From: JACRDV01 sp024860865 [NCBI: Methanobacteriota archaeon]
GTDB taxonomy: Archaea > JACRDV01
Direction of reading: 5' to 3'
NCBI GenBank assembly: GCA_024860865.1
Contig: JACRDV010000052.1
Span: 1-10,749 of the forward strand
DNA: 10,749 nucleotides
The notes under the pieces were generated by a model. The model saw nothing but the letters and a program-made list of their open reading frames with translations, had not been told where the DNA came from and did not search any database. A program made the position numbers and the translations under genes. Numbering within the stretch: the stretch's first letter is position 1; every line of letters begins with the position of its first letter. This document shows positions 1 to 5,655 of the stretch, in pieces.

Positions 1-53
1 CCCCTCCGGGGAAATAAGACTGTTGTTTATCCAGTTCTTTTGTTGAAGGGATA

Positions 54-78
54 ATTGTTGTTTTTATTTTTTAACAAT
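54..78 (+). terminator. possible T-rich hairpin terminator of an upstream gene
   Basis: ATTGTT (54-59) and AACAAT (73-78) form a 6-bp inverted repeat around a loop that is almost all T. Archaeal transcription often ends at T-rich tracts, so this may end a transcript entering from the left. No gene is visible upstream in the window, and short AT-rich repeats arise by chance, so the call is weak. Confidence 0.2.
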
Positions 79-130
79 ATTAGAAATTCTAAATTGATCC
101 TATGTCAACAATTAAATGATTCTACTTAAA

Positions 131-153
131 TTGACCGGTCACTGACCGGTCAA
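131..153. repeat. tandem 10-bp palindromes (TGACCGGTCA twice)
   Basis: The self-complementary decamer TGACCGGTCA occurs at 132-141 and again at 143-152, separated by one C. With the flanking T (131) and A (153) the whole 23 bp is also a perfect dyad centred on C142. It is markedly GC-richer than its surroundings. Two identical symmetric half-sites side by side are typical of an operator bound by a cooperative dimeric regulator. What it would control is unclear: the only reading frame just downstream (164-343) has no start codon, and vapB1 begins 259 bp away. Confidence 0.5.
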
Positions 154-161
154 TCCCGGAT

Positions 162-186
162 AAGTATACTTACCATGGTTTGGTAA
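162..186. repeat. adjoining dyads AAGTATACTT and TTACCA-n5-TGGTAA
   Basis: AAGTATACTT (162-171) is a perfect 10-bp palindrome. It runs into a second dyad, TTACCA (170-175) paired with TGGTAA (181-186) around a 5-nt spacer. Together with the tandem palindromes at 131-153, three symmetric elements lie within 56 bp. This looks like a regulatory region, or the end of a small element, rather than coding DNA. No protein can be tied to it. Confidence 0.3.
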
Positions 187-343
187 TCGGGGGATATACT
201 TTATAAAACAACAAGAATTCGAGGATACAATTCTAAATTGTCTTTATGAATTCGCAGCAGGATTAAAATTAACTAAGAAATGGAAACACGGACTAGAAGA
301 AGAAATTGAAGGGTTTAAAAGTAAATTGGTTACGACGCAGTAA
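164..343 (+). pseudogene. remnant of an unidentified gene (no start codon)
   Basis: A frame open from 164 to the TAA at 341-343 reads as ordinary soluble protein over its last 47 residues, beginning FIKQQEFEDTILNC near 200 and ending EEIEGFKSKLVTTQ. It is rich in Lys and Glu and looks amphipathic and helical. No ATG, GTG or TTG lies in frame after the stop at 161-163, so it cannot be a complete gene as it stands. It is probably the 3' end of a gene whose front was lost, perhaps when the palindromic region or the toxin/antitoxin cassette beside it was rearranged. I do not recognise the family. A chance open frame in AT-rich DNA is the alternative. Confidence 0.3.
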
Positions 344-380
344 GAGATGGAAGATGACCCGCCCGCCACCAACAGAAACA

Positions 381-398
381 TTTATTAGCCGGCTAATA
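381..398 (+). promoter_or_regulatory. vapB1 promoter with overlapping 16-bp palindromic operator
   Basis: TATTAGCC (383-390) followed directly by GGCTAATA (391-398) is a perfect 16-bp palindrome ending 13 bases before the ATG at 412. The TATA-like run TTTATTA (381-387) lies 25-31 bases before that ATG, the spacing expected for a leaderless archaeal transcript, and shares its bases with the palindrome. A ribbon-helix-helix antitoxin bound here would block TBP/TFB. This fits the known autorepression of such operons. Binding itself is inferred. Confidence 0.6.
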
Positions 399-411
399 GA
401 CATAAACTAAC

Positions 412-645
412 ATGAACGTGAGCATAGAACTTACAGACAATCTGCTCGAATATGTTGATAGAATGGTCAAAAGCGGCATCTACAAGAGCAGAAGCGAAGT
501 GGTTAGGGAAGCCATAAGGACAATGATACAGAATGACCTGAGAGAGCAAATCAAGGCGAAAGGTTTAACTCTAAAGGAGTTTAACCGAGTGCGAGAAGAG
601 GTATCAGGTGAACTCATCAAGAAGAAGTACAGGAACAAGATTTAG
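412..645 (+). CDS. vapB: VapB-type antitoxin, ribbon-helix-helix (CopG family)
   Basis: This 77-residue protein is the antitoxin of a type II toxin/antitoxin pair. Residues 1-40 match a ribbon-helix-helix DNA-binding domain: the strand NVSIELTDNLLEYVD, a turn with SGIYKSRSEVVREAI, then the second helix. Dimers of this fold bind symmetric operators, and a perfect 16-bp palindrome lies just upstream. The C-terminal half (residues 41-77) is charged and helical, as expected for the segment that wraps the toxin and blocks its active site. The ATG at 412 has a TATA-like box at the leaderless distance and no ribosome binding site. The gene overlaps the PIN toxin by 38 bases, a typical translational coupling. 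The module looks richer in G+C than the trp genes, which suggests horizontal acquisition. Confidence 0.85.
   Translation: MNVSIELTDNLLEYVDRMVKSGIYKSRSEVVREAIRTMIQNDLREQIKAKGLTLKEFNRVREEVSGELIKKKYRNKI
598..602 (+). promoter_or_regulatory. ribosome binding site of vapC1 (GAGGT)
   Basis: GAGGT inside the vapB1 coding region ends 5 bases before the GTG at 608 and matches the anti-Shine-Dalgarno sequence well. It favours GTG 608 over the GTG at 650, which has only a weak AGGAT placed too close. It decides the toxin start. Confidence 0.5.
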
Positions 646-1087
646 GATCGTGGTAGATTCGAACATCCTCTATTCTGCAATAAATTTCCCACGTGGCAAC
701 GAGTATAAACTTTTTCTAAAAGCAGATGCGGGTAAGGTTGAAATCGTAATCCCAGACTATGTCTATGACGAGACTAGAGCAGCATTCGAAAAGAGGGGCA
801 TTAATCCACAACTCGTAACTGATTTTCTCGATACATTTCACAATATCCATATCGAGGAAAGGGACATCTTGGGAGAGACAAAGACTATCAGAAAGGCAGA
901 GGAGATAGTTCGAGACAGAAAAGACATACCAGTATTTGTATTTGCAAAAGTCGTTATGGGGGAAGATGAAAACACCTACCTTGTGTCGGGAGATGAGGAC
1001 TTGCTGACCTCTCTCGTGAAAGAGGAGTTATTCGGCAGGGTCAAGAAGGCGAGGATGATGCTTAAACTCATTGAAAAAAGAGAATAA
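608..1087 (+). CDS. vapC: VapC-type toxin, PIN-domain ribonuclease
   Basis: A 159-residue PIN-domain protein, the presumed toxin partner of the ribbon-helix-helix antitoxin it overlaps. PIN toxins are Mg-dependent endoribonucleases that usually cut tRNA or rRNA. The acidic residues of the fold are all visible: Asp17 in IVVDSNILYSAI, Glu in DYVYDET, Asp in RKDIPVFVFA, and the last acidic cluster in SGDEDLL. This suggests an active enzyme. The GTG at 608 is preferred because of the GAGGT in front of it. A GTG at 650 would give 145 residues beginning MVDSN, so the basic 13-residue N-terminal stretch is uncertain. The length fits the family (about 130-160). The target RNA cannot be deduced. No transposase or integrase lies next to it. 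Confidence 0.85.
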   Translation: MNSSRRSTGTRFRIVVDSNILYSAINFPRGNEYKLFLKADAGKVEIVIPDYVYDETRAAFEKRGINPQLVTDFLDTFHNIHIEERDILGETKTIRKAEEIVRDRKDIPVFVFAKVVMGEDENTYLVSGDEDLLTSLVKEELFGRVKKARMMLKLIEKRE

Positions 1088-1550
1088 ACCTTGTTGTTCC
1101 ATTCTATTCGTCCCGGTGTCTTTAACCTAGAGTCGTTTCCCTTCCGAGACTTATTGCCAAGATAAGGATGTACTAGAGTCTGACGGAAGGACTTCGAACT
1201 TTGATGGTGGGCCTCCTAAGCTTAAGTGCTTTCTGAGAAAGTTGTAAAAGAGCACGAATATTCTTAGGAAAGCTTTGATGTTGCTCAAGCCTTTTAAATT
1301 TATGTTGTTGCAATGTTTTGTTTTTACCTTAATAATAGGTAACAAAGACGGCTCTTAAATTAAAGTGCGGTTATTTGCCTGAGATTAAAGAAAACACTAT
1401 AGTTTCAAAAAGTAGATCGTAAAATGCTGATAAGAGCTCCATTGCTAATAACCATTTAGGTTTGAGTTTTGACTAAAGAACCATAGCTGCCCCCATAGTT
1501 AACAAGAAACTTAAAACGCATAGAGCATTTCAAAGTTGTTAGGGAATTTG
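1088..1550. other. 463-bp intergenic region, no convincing gene
   Basis: I see no supported gene here. A plus-strand frame at about 1120-1229 is open and reads plausibly (LESDGRTSNFDGGPPKLK) but has no start and ends at TAA. The same frame reopens to about 1358. A minus-strand frame over 1151-1345 starts with an ATG-like codon but has poor composition. This could be a worn-out gene that I cannot identify. The right end probably carries the flippase promoter: CTTAAAACG at about 1510-1518 is TATA-like and would give a leader of roughly 10-15 nt. Confidence 0.4.
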
Positions 1551-3071
1551 ATGCAGAAAACTGATGTGGCAACTGGCAGCTTCATAATGTTGGCAGCAAG
1601 TTGTAATGCATTTGTTCTAGGCTACATTTATCAAGTGGCTATGGGTTGGTTCTTAGGACCAACAGGTTATGGTGTTCTTGGAGTTTCATTAGCAATTATG
1701 AACATTCTTGCCCTATTCTCAGAATTAGGTATTCCTGTTGCCGTAACAAAATATGTTTCAGAATATGAAGCAAAAAAGGAATGGAAGAATGTAAGCGGAG
1801 TAATTCAAAGTGGAATTAAATTTACTGCTTACCTAGGAATTGCTACAGCAACAATTTTCGCCTTTTTTATTCCGATTTTATCAGACTATTTTAAAAATCA
1901 AGAATATTTATTTACATTATCAGTTGTCGCAGCTACTATCCCAGTAATTTCTATCCTCGCAACTTATCGAGGAGCATTACAAGGGTTTCAACTAATCAAA
2001 GAATACAGCATGCTTAGTATAGCTGAAGCTGTTGTAAGAGTTGTTATAGCAATTGTTTTAGTTTACATTGGGTTTTATGTCCTTGGAGCGATATTGGCTT
2101 TTGCCATTTGTATTTTAATAACTGTTAGTCTAGCATTTTTCTTCTTGAGAAAAATATCGCTTGAAAAAAATGCAACTTTTCCAATAAAGAAATCATTATT
2201 ATTTGCAATTCCTGTGACTGTAGCCTCAGCAGCTTTGTTAATATTAACAAATACCGATATCCTTTGTATAAAACTACTTAGTCCAAAATTACTCTCTGAT
2301 ACTTTAGCAGGCTATTACAATGCAGCCGCTATCATAGCAAGAATCCCAGTCTATATACTAAGCCCGCTTTTGATTGTTTTATTGCCCGCTGTTTCTAGTG
2401 TTTACGCAATAGATGACCAAAACAAGCTAAAACTATACACAGAAACAGCCTTTCGATATGTTATCTTGCTCATCATTCCGATGTGCGTTGGACTAATCGT
2501 ATTATCTAAAGATTTAATCTCTCTATTGTATCCGCGTGCTTTTCTATATGGAGCACCCGCTTTAGCAGTCTTGGCATTTGGCTCAATATTTTCAGCTTTG
2601 TTTAGTATAGCCTCTACATTGATAATCGGTATTGGAAAACCTCAAATTACAATGAGAATATTAGCTTTAGCTGCGATAATTAATATCCCTTTGAACATAA
2701 TATTGGTCTCAAAATTCAGTATTATTGGAGCGGCCTTTGCCACAACAATTTCTTGTCTTTTTGCTGCTGTTTTAACCCTTTTTTATATTGTAAGAGTGAT
2801 CAAAGTTGAATTTGGAATTAGAAGTTATGCAAGGCCGATCTTTGCAGCTGCAATTATGGGTGTGTTTGTTTTTTTCTTTCCTCATTGGAATAGAATCCTA
2901 ACTTTAATCGATGTGTTGTTTGGAGCAGTTATTTATTTTGTGTTATTGTTAGCTTTGCAAGCGCTCAAAAAAGAAGATGTAGAGATTTTGCGGCACATCC
3001 TATCGCTTTTGCGCGTTTCAGAAAAAACTTCTTCAAAACTTGTTGGCTTTCTGTCTAGATTTATTCGCTAA
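1551..3071 (+). CDS. flippase, polysaccharide biosynthesis/MATE-like exporter (MOP superfamily)
   Basis: A 506-residue integral membrane protein with hydrophobic segments along its whole length, about 12-14 helices. It belongs to the MOP exporter superfamily, the Wzx/MurJ-like polysaccharide transporters. Members flip lipid-linked sugars across the cytoplasmic membrane for surface glycans or protein glycosylation. The N-terminal signature is clear: LGPTGYGVLGVSLAI, then a serine/glutamate-containing turn, then LGIPVAVTKYVSEYEA, followed by the loop RGALQGFQ. The last 25 residues are basic and cytoplasmic. ATG 1551 is chosen, with AGGGA about 5 bases before it. A TTG at 1536 would add five residues. 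No glycosyltransferases flank it, so its lipid-linked substrate is unknown. The gene is complete and its codon use matches trpB. It ends 50 bp before trpB, which has its own TATA box, so the two need not share a transcript. Confidence 0.85.
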   Translation: MQKTDVATGSFIMLAASCNAFVLGYIYQVAMGWFLGPTGYGVLGVSLAIMNILALFSELGIPVAVTKYVSEYEAKKEWKNVSGVIQSGIKFTAYLGIATATIFAFFIPILSDYFKNQEYLFTLSVVAATIPVISILATYRGALQGFQLIKEYSMLSIAEAVVRVVIAIVLVYIGFYVLGAILAFAICILITVSLAFFFLRKISLEKNATFPIKKSLLFAIPVTVASAALLILTNTDILCIKLLSPKLLSDTLAGYYNAAAIIARIPVYILSPLLIVLLPAVSSVYAIDDQNKLKLYTETAFRYVILLIIPMCVGLIVLSKDLISLLYPRAFLYGAPALAVLAFGSIFSALFSIASTLIIGIGKPQITMRILALAAIINIPLNIILVSKFSIIGAAFATTISCLFAAVLTLFYIVRVIKVEFGIRSYARPIFAAAIMGVFVFFFPHWNRILTLIDVLFGAVIYFVLLLALQALKKEDVEILRHILSLLRVSEKTSSKLVGFLSRFIR

Positions 3072-3091
3072 TTAGGAAACTTACTTACGAC

Positions 3092-3100
3092 TTTTTAATA
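3092..3100 (+). promoter_or_regulatory. trpB promoter, TATA-like box TTTTTAATA
   Basis: TTTTTAATA lies 22-30 bases before the ATG at 3122, the spacing for transcription starting at or next to that ATG. This allows leaderless translation from 3122. Alternatively it gives a 60-nt leader to the TTG at 3182. It also indicates trpB can be transcribed independently of the flippase. Confidence 0.4.
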
Positions 3101-3121
3101 AGACAATAAGTTTTTATCTAA

Positions 3122-4372
3122 ATGATGTGCTATTCACTCAAGATTAATAGCAATTGGAAATTAAAATATGAAGGTATTCTATTGAAATACGATTATCCTG
3201 ACAAATATGGTAGATTCGGAAAGTTTGGCGGGCAATATGTGCCCGAAGTATTAATGCCTGTGATCCAAGAATTGACTGGAGCTTATGAAAAACATAAAAA
3301 ATCTGCAAGTTTTAAAGACGAGCTATCTTATTATCTCAAGGATTATGCTGGAAGACCAACTCCACTTTATTTTGCAAGAAGGTTGACTGAAAGACTTGGT
3401 GGACCAAAAATTTACATAAAAAGAGAAGACCTTGCGCACGGAGGTGCTCATAAAATTAATAACACCCTCGGACAAGTTTTGCTCGCTAAAAAAATGGGAA
3501 AAACTAGAGTGATTGCAGAGACCGGAGCTGGGCAGCATGGTATTGCAACAGCTATGGCAGCAAGTATGTTCGGTTTGAAGTGTGAGATTTACATGGGCAC
3601 TGAAGATATGGAGCGCCAAAAACTAAACGTTTTTAGAATGGAATTAATGGGAGCAGAATTACATCCTGTATCAAGTGGAACTAAAAGGCTAAAAGATGCA
3701 ATTGATGATGCAATGCGGGACTGGGTTACAAACGTTGAAACAACTTACTATGTGATTGGTTCAGTTGTGGGGCCACATCCATATCCTATGATGGTTAGAG
3801 ATTTCCAAAGTGTGATTGGAAAAGAAACGAAACAGCAAATTATGGAAAAGGAAAACAGATTGCCGGATGCAATTGTTGCGTGCATTGGTGGCGGGTCAAA
3901 TGCAATGGGGATATTCTATAATTTTATAGAAAATGAAGAAGTAGGATTGATTGGAGTCGAAGCTGGAGGCCTTGGTCCAGAACCTGGTAAGCATGGAGCT
4001 ACTTTATGTTATGGAACTGAAGGCGCGCTCCATGGATCTTACTCCTATGTCCTTCAAAATGGCAGCGGTCAAATTTTAGATTCACACTCAATTGCAGCTG
4101 GACTTGATTACCCAGGGGTTGGACCTGAGCCTGCATTTCTAAAATCAATAGGTAGATTAAAAGCAGTATCGATAACTGATGCTGAAGCTGTTAAAGGATT
4201 TCAATTATTATGCGAAACAGAGGGAATTTTGCCTGCACTAGAATCTGCGCATGCAATTGCTTATACAGAAAAAATTGCAAAAAATTATGATAAGAACCAA
4301 ATTGTAGTGATTAATCTCTCTGGCCGTGGAGATAAAGATGTTGAAGTTGTTGCAAAGTACTTAAGTAAATGA
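3122..4372 (+). CDS. trpB: tryptophan synthase beta chain (TrpB1 type)
   Basis: The PLP-dependent beta subunit of tryptophan synthase joins indole, delivered by TrpA, to L-serine to make L-tryptophan. Diagnostic segments are [13 protein letters not shown] (30-42), the PLP lysine in [12 protein letters not shown] (Lys111, Salmonella Lys87), the catalytic glutamate in [10 protein letters not shown] (Glu133, Salmonella Glu109), the PLP-phosphate loop CIGGGSN (256-260) and LSGRGDKD near the end. These mark the TrpA-partnered TrpB1 type and not TrpB2. All key residues are present and the gene is intact. The start is uncertain: ATG 3122 has a well-placed TATA box, but homologs usually begin at [10 protein letters not shown], which would be the TTG at 3182 (396 residues, GAAGGT 6 bases upstream). 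The first 20 residues may be untranslated. trpA lies 1.28 kb downstream, separated by foreign genes. Confidence 0.95.
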   Translation: MMCYSLKINSNWKLKYEGILLKYDYPDKYGRFGKFGGQYVPEVLMPVIQELTGAYEKHKKSASFKDELSYYLKDYAGRPTPLYFARRLTERLGGPKIYIKREDLAHGGAHKINNTLGQVLLAKKMGKTRVIAETGAGQHGIATAMAASMFGLKCEIYMGTEDMERQKLNVFRMELMGAELHPVSSGTKRLKDAIDDAMRDWVTNVETTYYVIGSVVGPHPYPMMVRDFQSVIGKETKQQIMEKENRLPDAIVACIGGGSNAMGIFYNFIENEEVGLIGVEAGGLGPEPGKHGATLCYGTEGALHGSYSYVLQNGSGQILDSHSIAAGLDYPGVGPEPAFLKSIGRLKAVSITDAEAVKGFQLLCETEGILPALESAHAIAYTEKIAKNYDKNQIVVINLSGRGDKDVEVVAKYLSK

Positions 4373-4464
4373 AATAACTCTCCGCTTGCACACGAAGTTA
4401 GTAGTTGACCTGAGTACCCGTGTAGATGAGTTCTTTTGGAGAGATTTGGGCGAGATGACCCCAT

Positions 4465-4730
4465 TCAAAGTTGTCCCCTCGGAGGCTTGGAACACTTTCG
4501 ATCGAAATCCTCCAAATCGAAAACCAGGTAGCCTTCTTCCCTCATTTTCTCTTTTTCACCGATTTTTTAGCTATCAGCCCGTAGAATTCCTTCCTTTTTC
4601 CAAGAAGTATAGTCCTCCTAGTCTTCCCAACCCTTCTAGCGTATATGGCGGTGATCCAAAGTTTTCTCTTTGAGAGTTCCTCTATCTCTGATAGGGTTTT
4701 GAGTTCGGTTTCCCTGTCGATAAATCTCAT
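4465..4730 (-). pseudogene. decayed archaeal P-loop ATPase gene (PF01637-like)
   Basis: On the minus strand an ATG at 4730 opens MRFIDRETELKTLSEIEE, the characteristic beginning of the archaeal ATPase family, in which RFIDRE-EL precedes a P-loop. The next stretch, WITAIYARRVGKTR, is a damaged Walker A: family members usually read YGRRRVGKT, so the Gly is replaced by Ala and one Arg is missing. The frame stops at TGA after 62 residues (4542). Reading one frame over, EEGYLVFDLEDFDRKC continues to a stop at 4465-4467, consistent with a frameshift. Intact members have about 350-450 residues, so nearly all of the ATPase domain is gone. Such genes belong to mobile accessory DNA in archaea. It points away from the second toxin/antitoxin pair inside the DNA that separates trpB from trpA. 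Confidence 0.6.
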
Positions 4731-4748
4731 TTATTCACCTACTGAATA

Positions 4749-4768
4749 ACCTGGATTTGAACCCAAGT
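4749..4768 (-). other. tRNA T-arm-like sequence, possible tRNA or attachment-site remnant
   Basis: On the minus strand ACTTGG and CCAGGT pair (one G-T wobble) around the loop GTTCAAAT, which resembles the conserved GTTCRAAT of a tRNA T-loop. A GC hairpin (CCCC-n2-GGGG, 4777-4786) lies just before it, like the long variable arm of a leucine or serine tRNA. No 5' half with a matching acceptor stem is present, and the loop is one base longer than canonical, so this is not a working tRNA. tRNA 3' ends are common integration targets, so a leftover attachment site is possible. It may be coincidence. Confidence 0.25.
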
Positions 4769-4820
4769 CTCTGGATCCCCCTGGGGAAGGGTCAATGTCA
4801 ATACATATATATGCCATTTT

Positions 4821-4849
4821 ACCATAATTTATTTATGTGGTATTATGGT
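4821..4849. promoter_or_regulatory. inverted repeat across the vapB2 start, probable operator
   Basis: ACCATAAT (4821-4828) and ATTATGGT (4842-4849) form a perfect 8-bp inverted repeat with a 13-bp AT-rich spacer. The right arm includes the vapB2 start codon at 4845. AbrB-type antitoxins bind such AT-rich dyads, and binding here would block the promoter and initiation. ATACATATATA at 4801-4811 is a possible TATA region. Autoregulation is inferred from position and family. Confidence 0.45.
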
Positions 4850-5111
4850 TGAAATAGTTGAAGCTGACAGGTCCGGAAGGATAGTAATCCCCAAAAGCCT
4901 ACGTAAAGAGTTCGGCATCCAGGAGAGGACGAAATTTCTCCTGACCAAAAGAGGCGCGGGGCAGCTGCTGCTCCAAAAGCTGGATGTTGAGGAGATAGCT
5001 CGGAGGCTTGAGGAAGAGCTATCTGGGGAAAACGTCGATGCCGCAGTCAAAACTATCAGGAAGGAAATCCGTGCGAAAATCAAGGCGAAATACCCGGACC
5101 TTCTTGCTTGA
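4845..5111 (+). CDS. vapB: VapB-type antitoxin, AbrB/SpoVT-AbrB (swapped-hairpin) family
   Basis: An 88-residue antitoxin whose N-terminal half (residues 1-45) is a classic AbrB/MazE swapped-hairpin DNA-binding domain: VEIVEADRSGRIVIPKSLRK, then EFGI, then the strand TKFLLTKRGAGQLLLQKL. The rest is strongly charged helix (VEEIARRLEEEL to the end), the usual toxin-binding tail. The ATG at 4845 has no ribosome binding site and lies close behind AT-rich promoter-like sequence, so a leaderless or nearly leaderless message is likely. An inverted repeat overlapping the start suggests self-repression. It overlaps the PIN toxin by 41 bases if the toxin starts at 5071. GC content is near 50% over its first 60 bases, compared with about 35% in trpB. 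This supports acquisition of the cassette from elsewhere and its insertion between trpB and trpA. Confidence 0.85.
   Translation: MVEIVEADRSGRIVIPKSLRKEFGIQERTKFLLTKRGAGQLLLQKLDVEEIARRLEEELSGENVDAAVKTIRKEIRAKIKAKYPDLLA
5058..5064 (+). promoter_or_regulatory. ribosome binding site of vapC2 (AGGAAGG)
   Basis: AGGAAGG, inside the antitoxin gene, ends 6 bases before the GTG at 5071 and is the best Shine-Dalgarno-like match near any candidate toxin start. It favours GTG 5071 over the upstream TTG 5008 and ATG 5038 and over the TTG at 5104. Confidence 0.4.
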
Positions 5112-5511
5112 CACCAATGTGTTCATATCCGCAATAAAGGAGCCCAAAAAACAGACGGCGGCCTTAAAACTTATCCTTAAGATAGCGGAAGACCCAAGCA
5201 TAAAGCTAGTTGGAAATGATCTTTTGGCCGAGGAAATGCTCCGCTACATCGAGCTCTTGAAATCCGAGACAGCTGTTATGATCCTTTCGACATTGTTGGC
5301 CAAGATGGAAATCGTCAAAGTTTCTGGGAACTACAGAAAAATATGCAAGATATATATCGAAACGCCCGACAAGGCAGATATTCTGCATGCTGCAACTTGT
5401 TTGCAAACAGGTTCTATTCTGATAACAAATGACCGTCACTTCGATAAGATAGCCGATGAACGCATAATCGATGTATGGAACATCGGCGAGGCCCTCAAGA
5501 GGCTACTTTAG
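5071..5511 (+). CDS. vapC: VapC-type toxin, PIN-domain ribonuclease (second module)
   Basis: A PIN-domain ribonuclease of about 146 residues, partner of the overlapping AbrB-type antitoxin. The acidic catalytic residues can be followed: Asp14 in FLLDTNVFISAI, Glu in LLAEEML, Asp in DKADILHAATCL and Asp in LITNDRHFDKIA, so the enzyme looks intact. The start is chosen at GTG 5071 because AGGAAGG lies 6 bases upstream and the protein then begins MRKSRRNTRTFLLDTN. A TTG at 5104 would give MLDTN, and starts further upstream add a stretch that is only the antitoxin gene read out of frame. It is not closely similar to the first PIN toxin at 608-1087, and the paired antitoxin folds also differ, so the two modules came in separately and not by duplication. 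trpA begins 144 bp downstream with its own promoter-like sequence. Confidence 0.85.
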   Translation: MRKSRRNTRTFLLDTNVFISAIKEPKKQTAALKLILKIAEDPSIKLVGNDLLAEEMLRYIELLKSETAVMILSTLLAKMEIVKVSGNYRKICKIYIETPDKADILHAATCLQTGSILITNDRHFDKIADERIIDVWNIGEALKRLL

Positions 5512-5592
5512 TTCCCATTTCTGGCGCCGATTTTGAATTTTTAAGTGGGGTCGCCTAGCTTGTAATTTTCATTTGCACCATCCCAGATCAAC

Positions 5593-5606
5593 ATTAAATT
5601 TAAAAT
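5593..5606 (+). promoter_or_regulatory. putative trpA promoter
   Basis: ATTAAATTTAAAAT (5593-5606) is a TATA-like run that would place transcription start near 5626-5630, leaving a short leader before the trpA ATG at 5656. GAGAGTGAT about 3 bases before the ATG partly matches the archaeal Shine-Dalgarno sequence. With trpB cut off by the interposed cassette, a separate promoter would be needed for trpA. Confidence 0.35.
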
Positions 5607-5655
5607 CCAATATAGAACAAACTTGCATCTACGTTAGCGAAGAGAGAGTGATTGG

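Noticed and set aside
85-240. Direct repeat AATTCTAAATTG at 85-96 and 229-240
   Set aside because: A single 12-base match in AT-rich DNA with nothing defining an element between the copies. It could be chance.
1151-1345. 64-residue minus-strand ORF
   Set aside because: No recognisable motif, no promoter or ribosome binding site, and poor composition. It is treated as non-coding.
3122-3181. A trp attenuation leader peptide before trpB
   Set aside because: The stretch contains a single Trp codon, has no stop before the trpB body and no attenuator-like alternative hairpins, so it lacks the hallmarks.
3323-3619. 98-residue minus-strand ORF inside trpB
   Set aside because: It is fully contained in an intact, strongly conserved gene and is rich in Cys, His and Ser typical of antisense frames.
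4386-4673. 95-residue plus-strand ORF after trpB
   Set aside because: It is the antisense of the decayed ATPase gene, whose N-terminus is recognisable on the other strand. Its composition is not protein-like.
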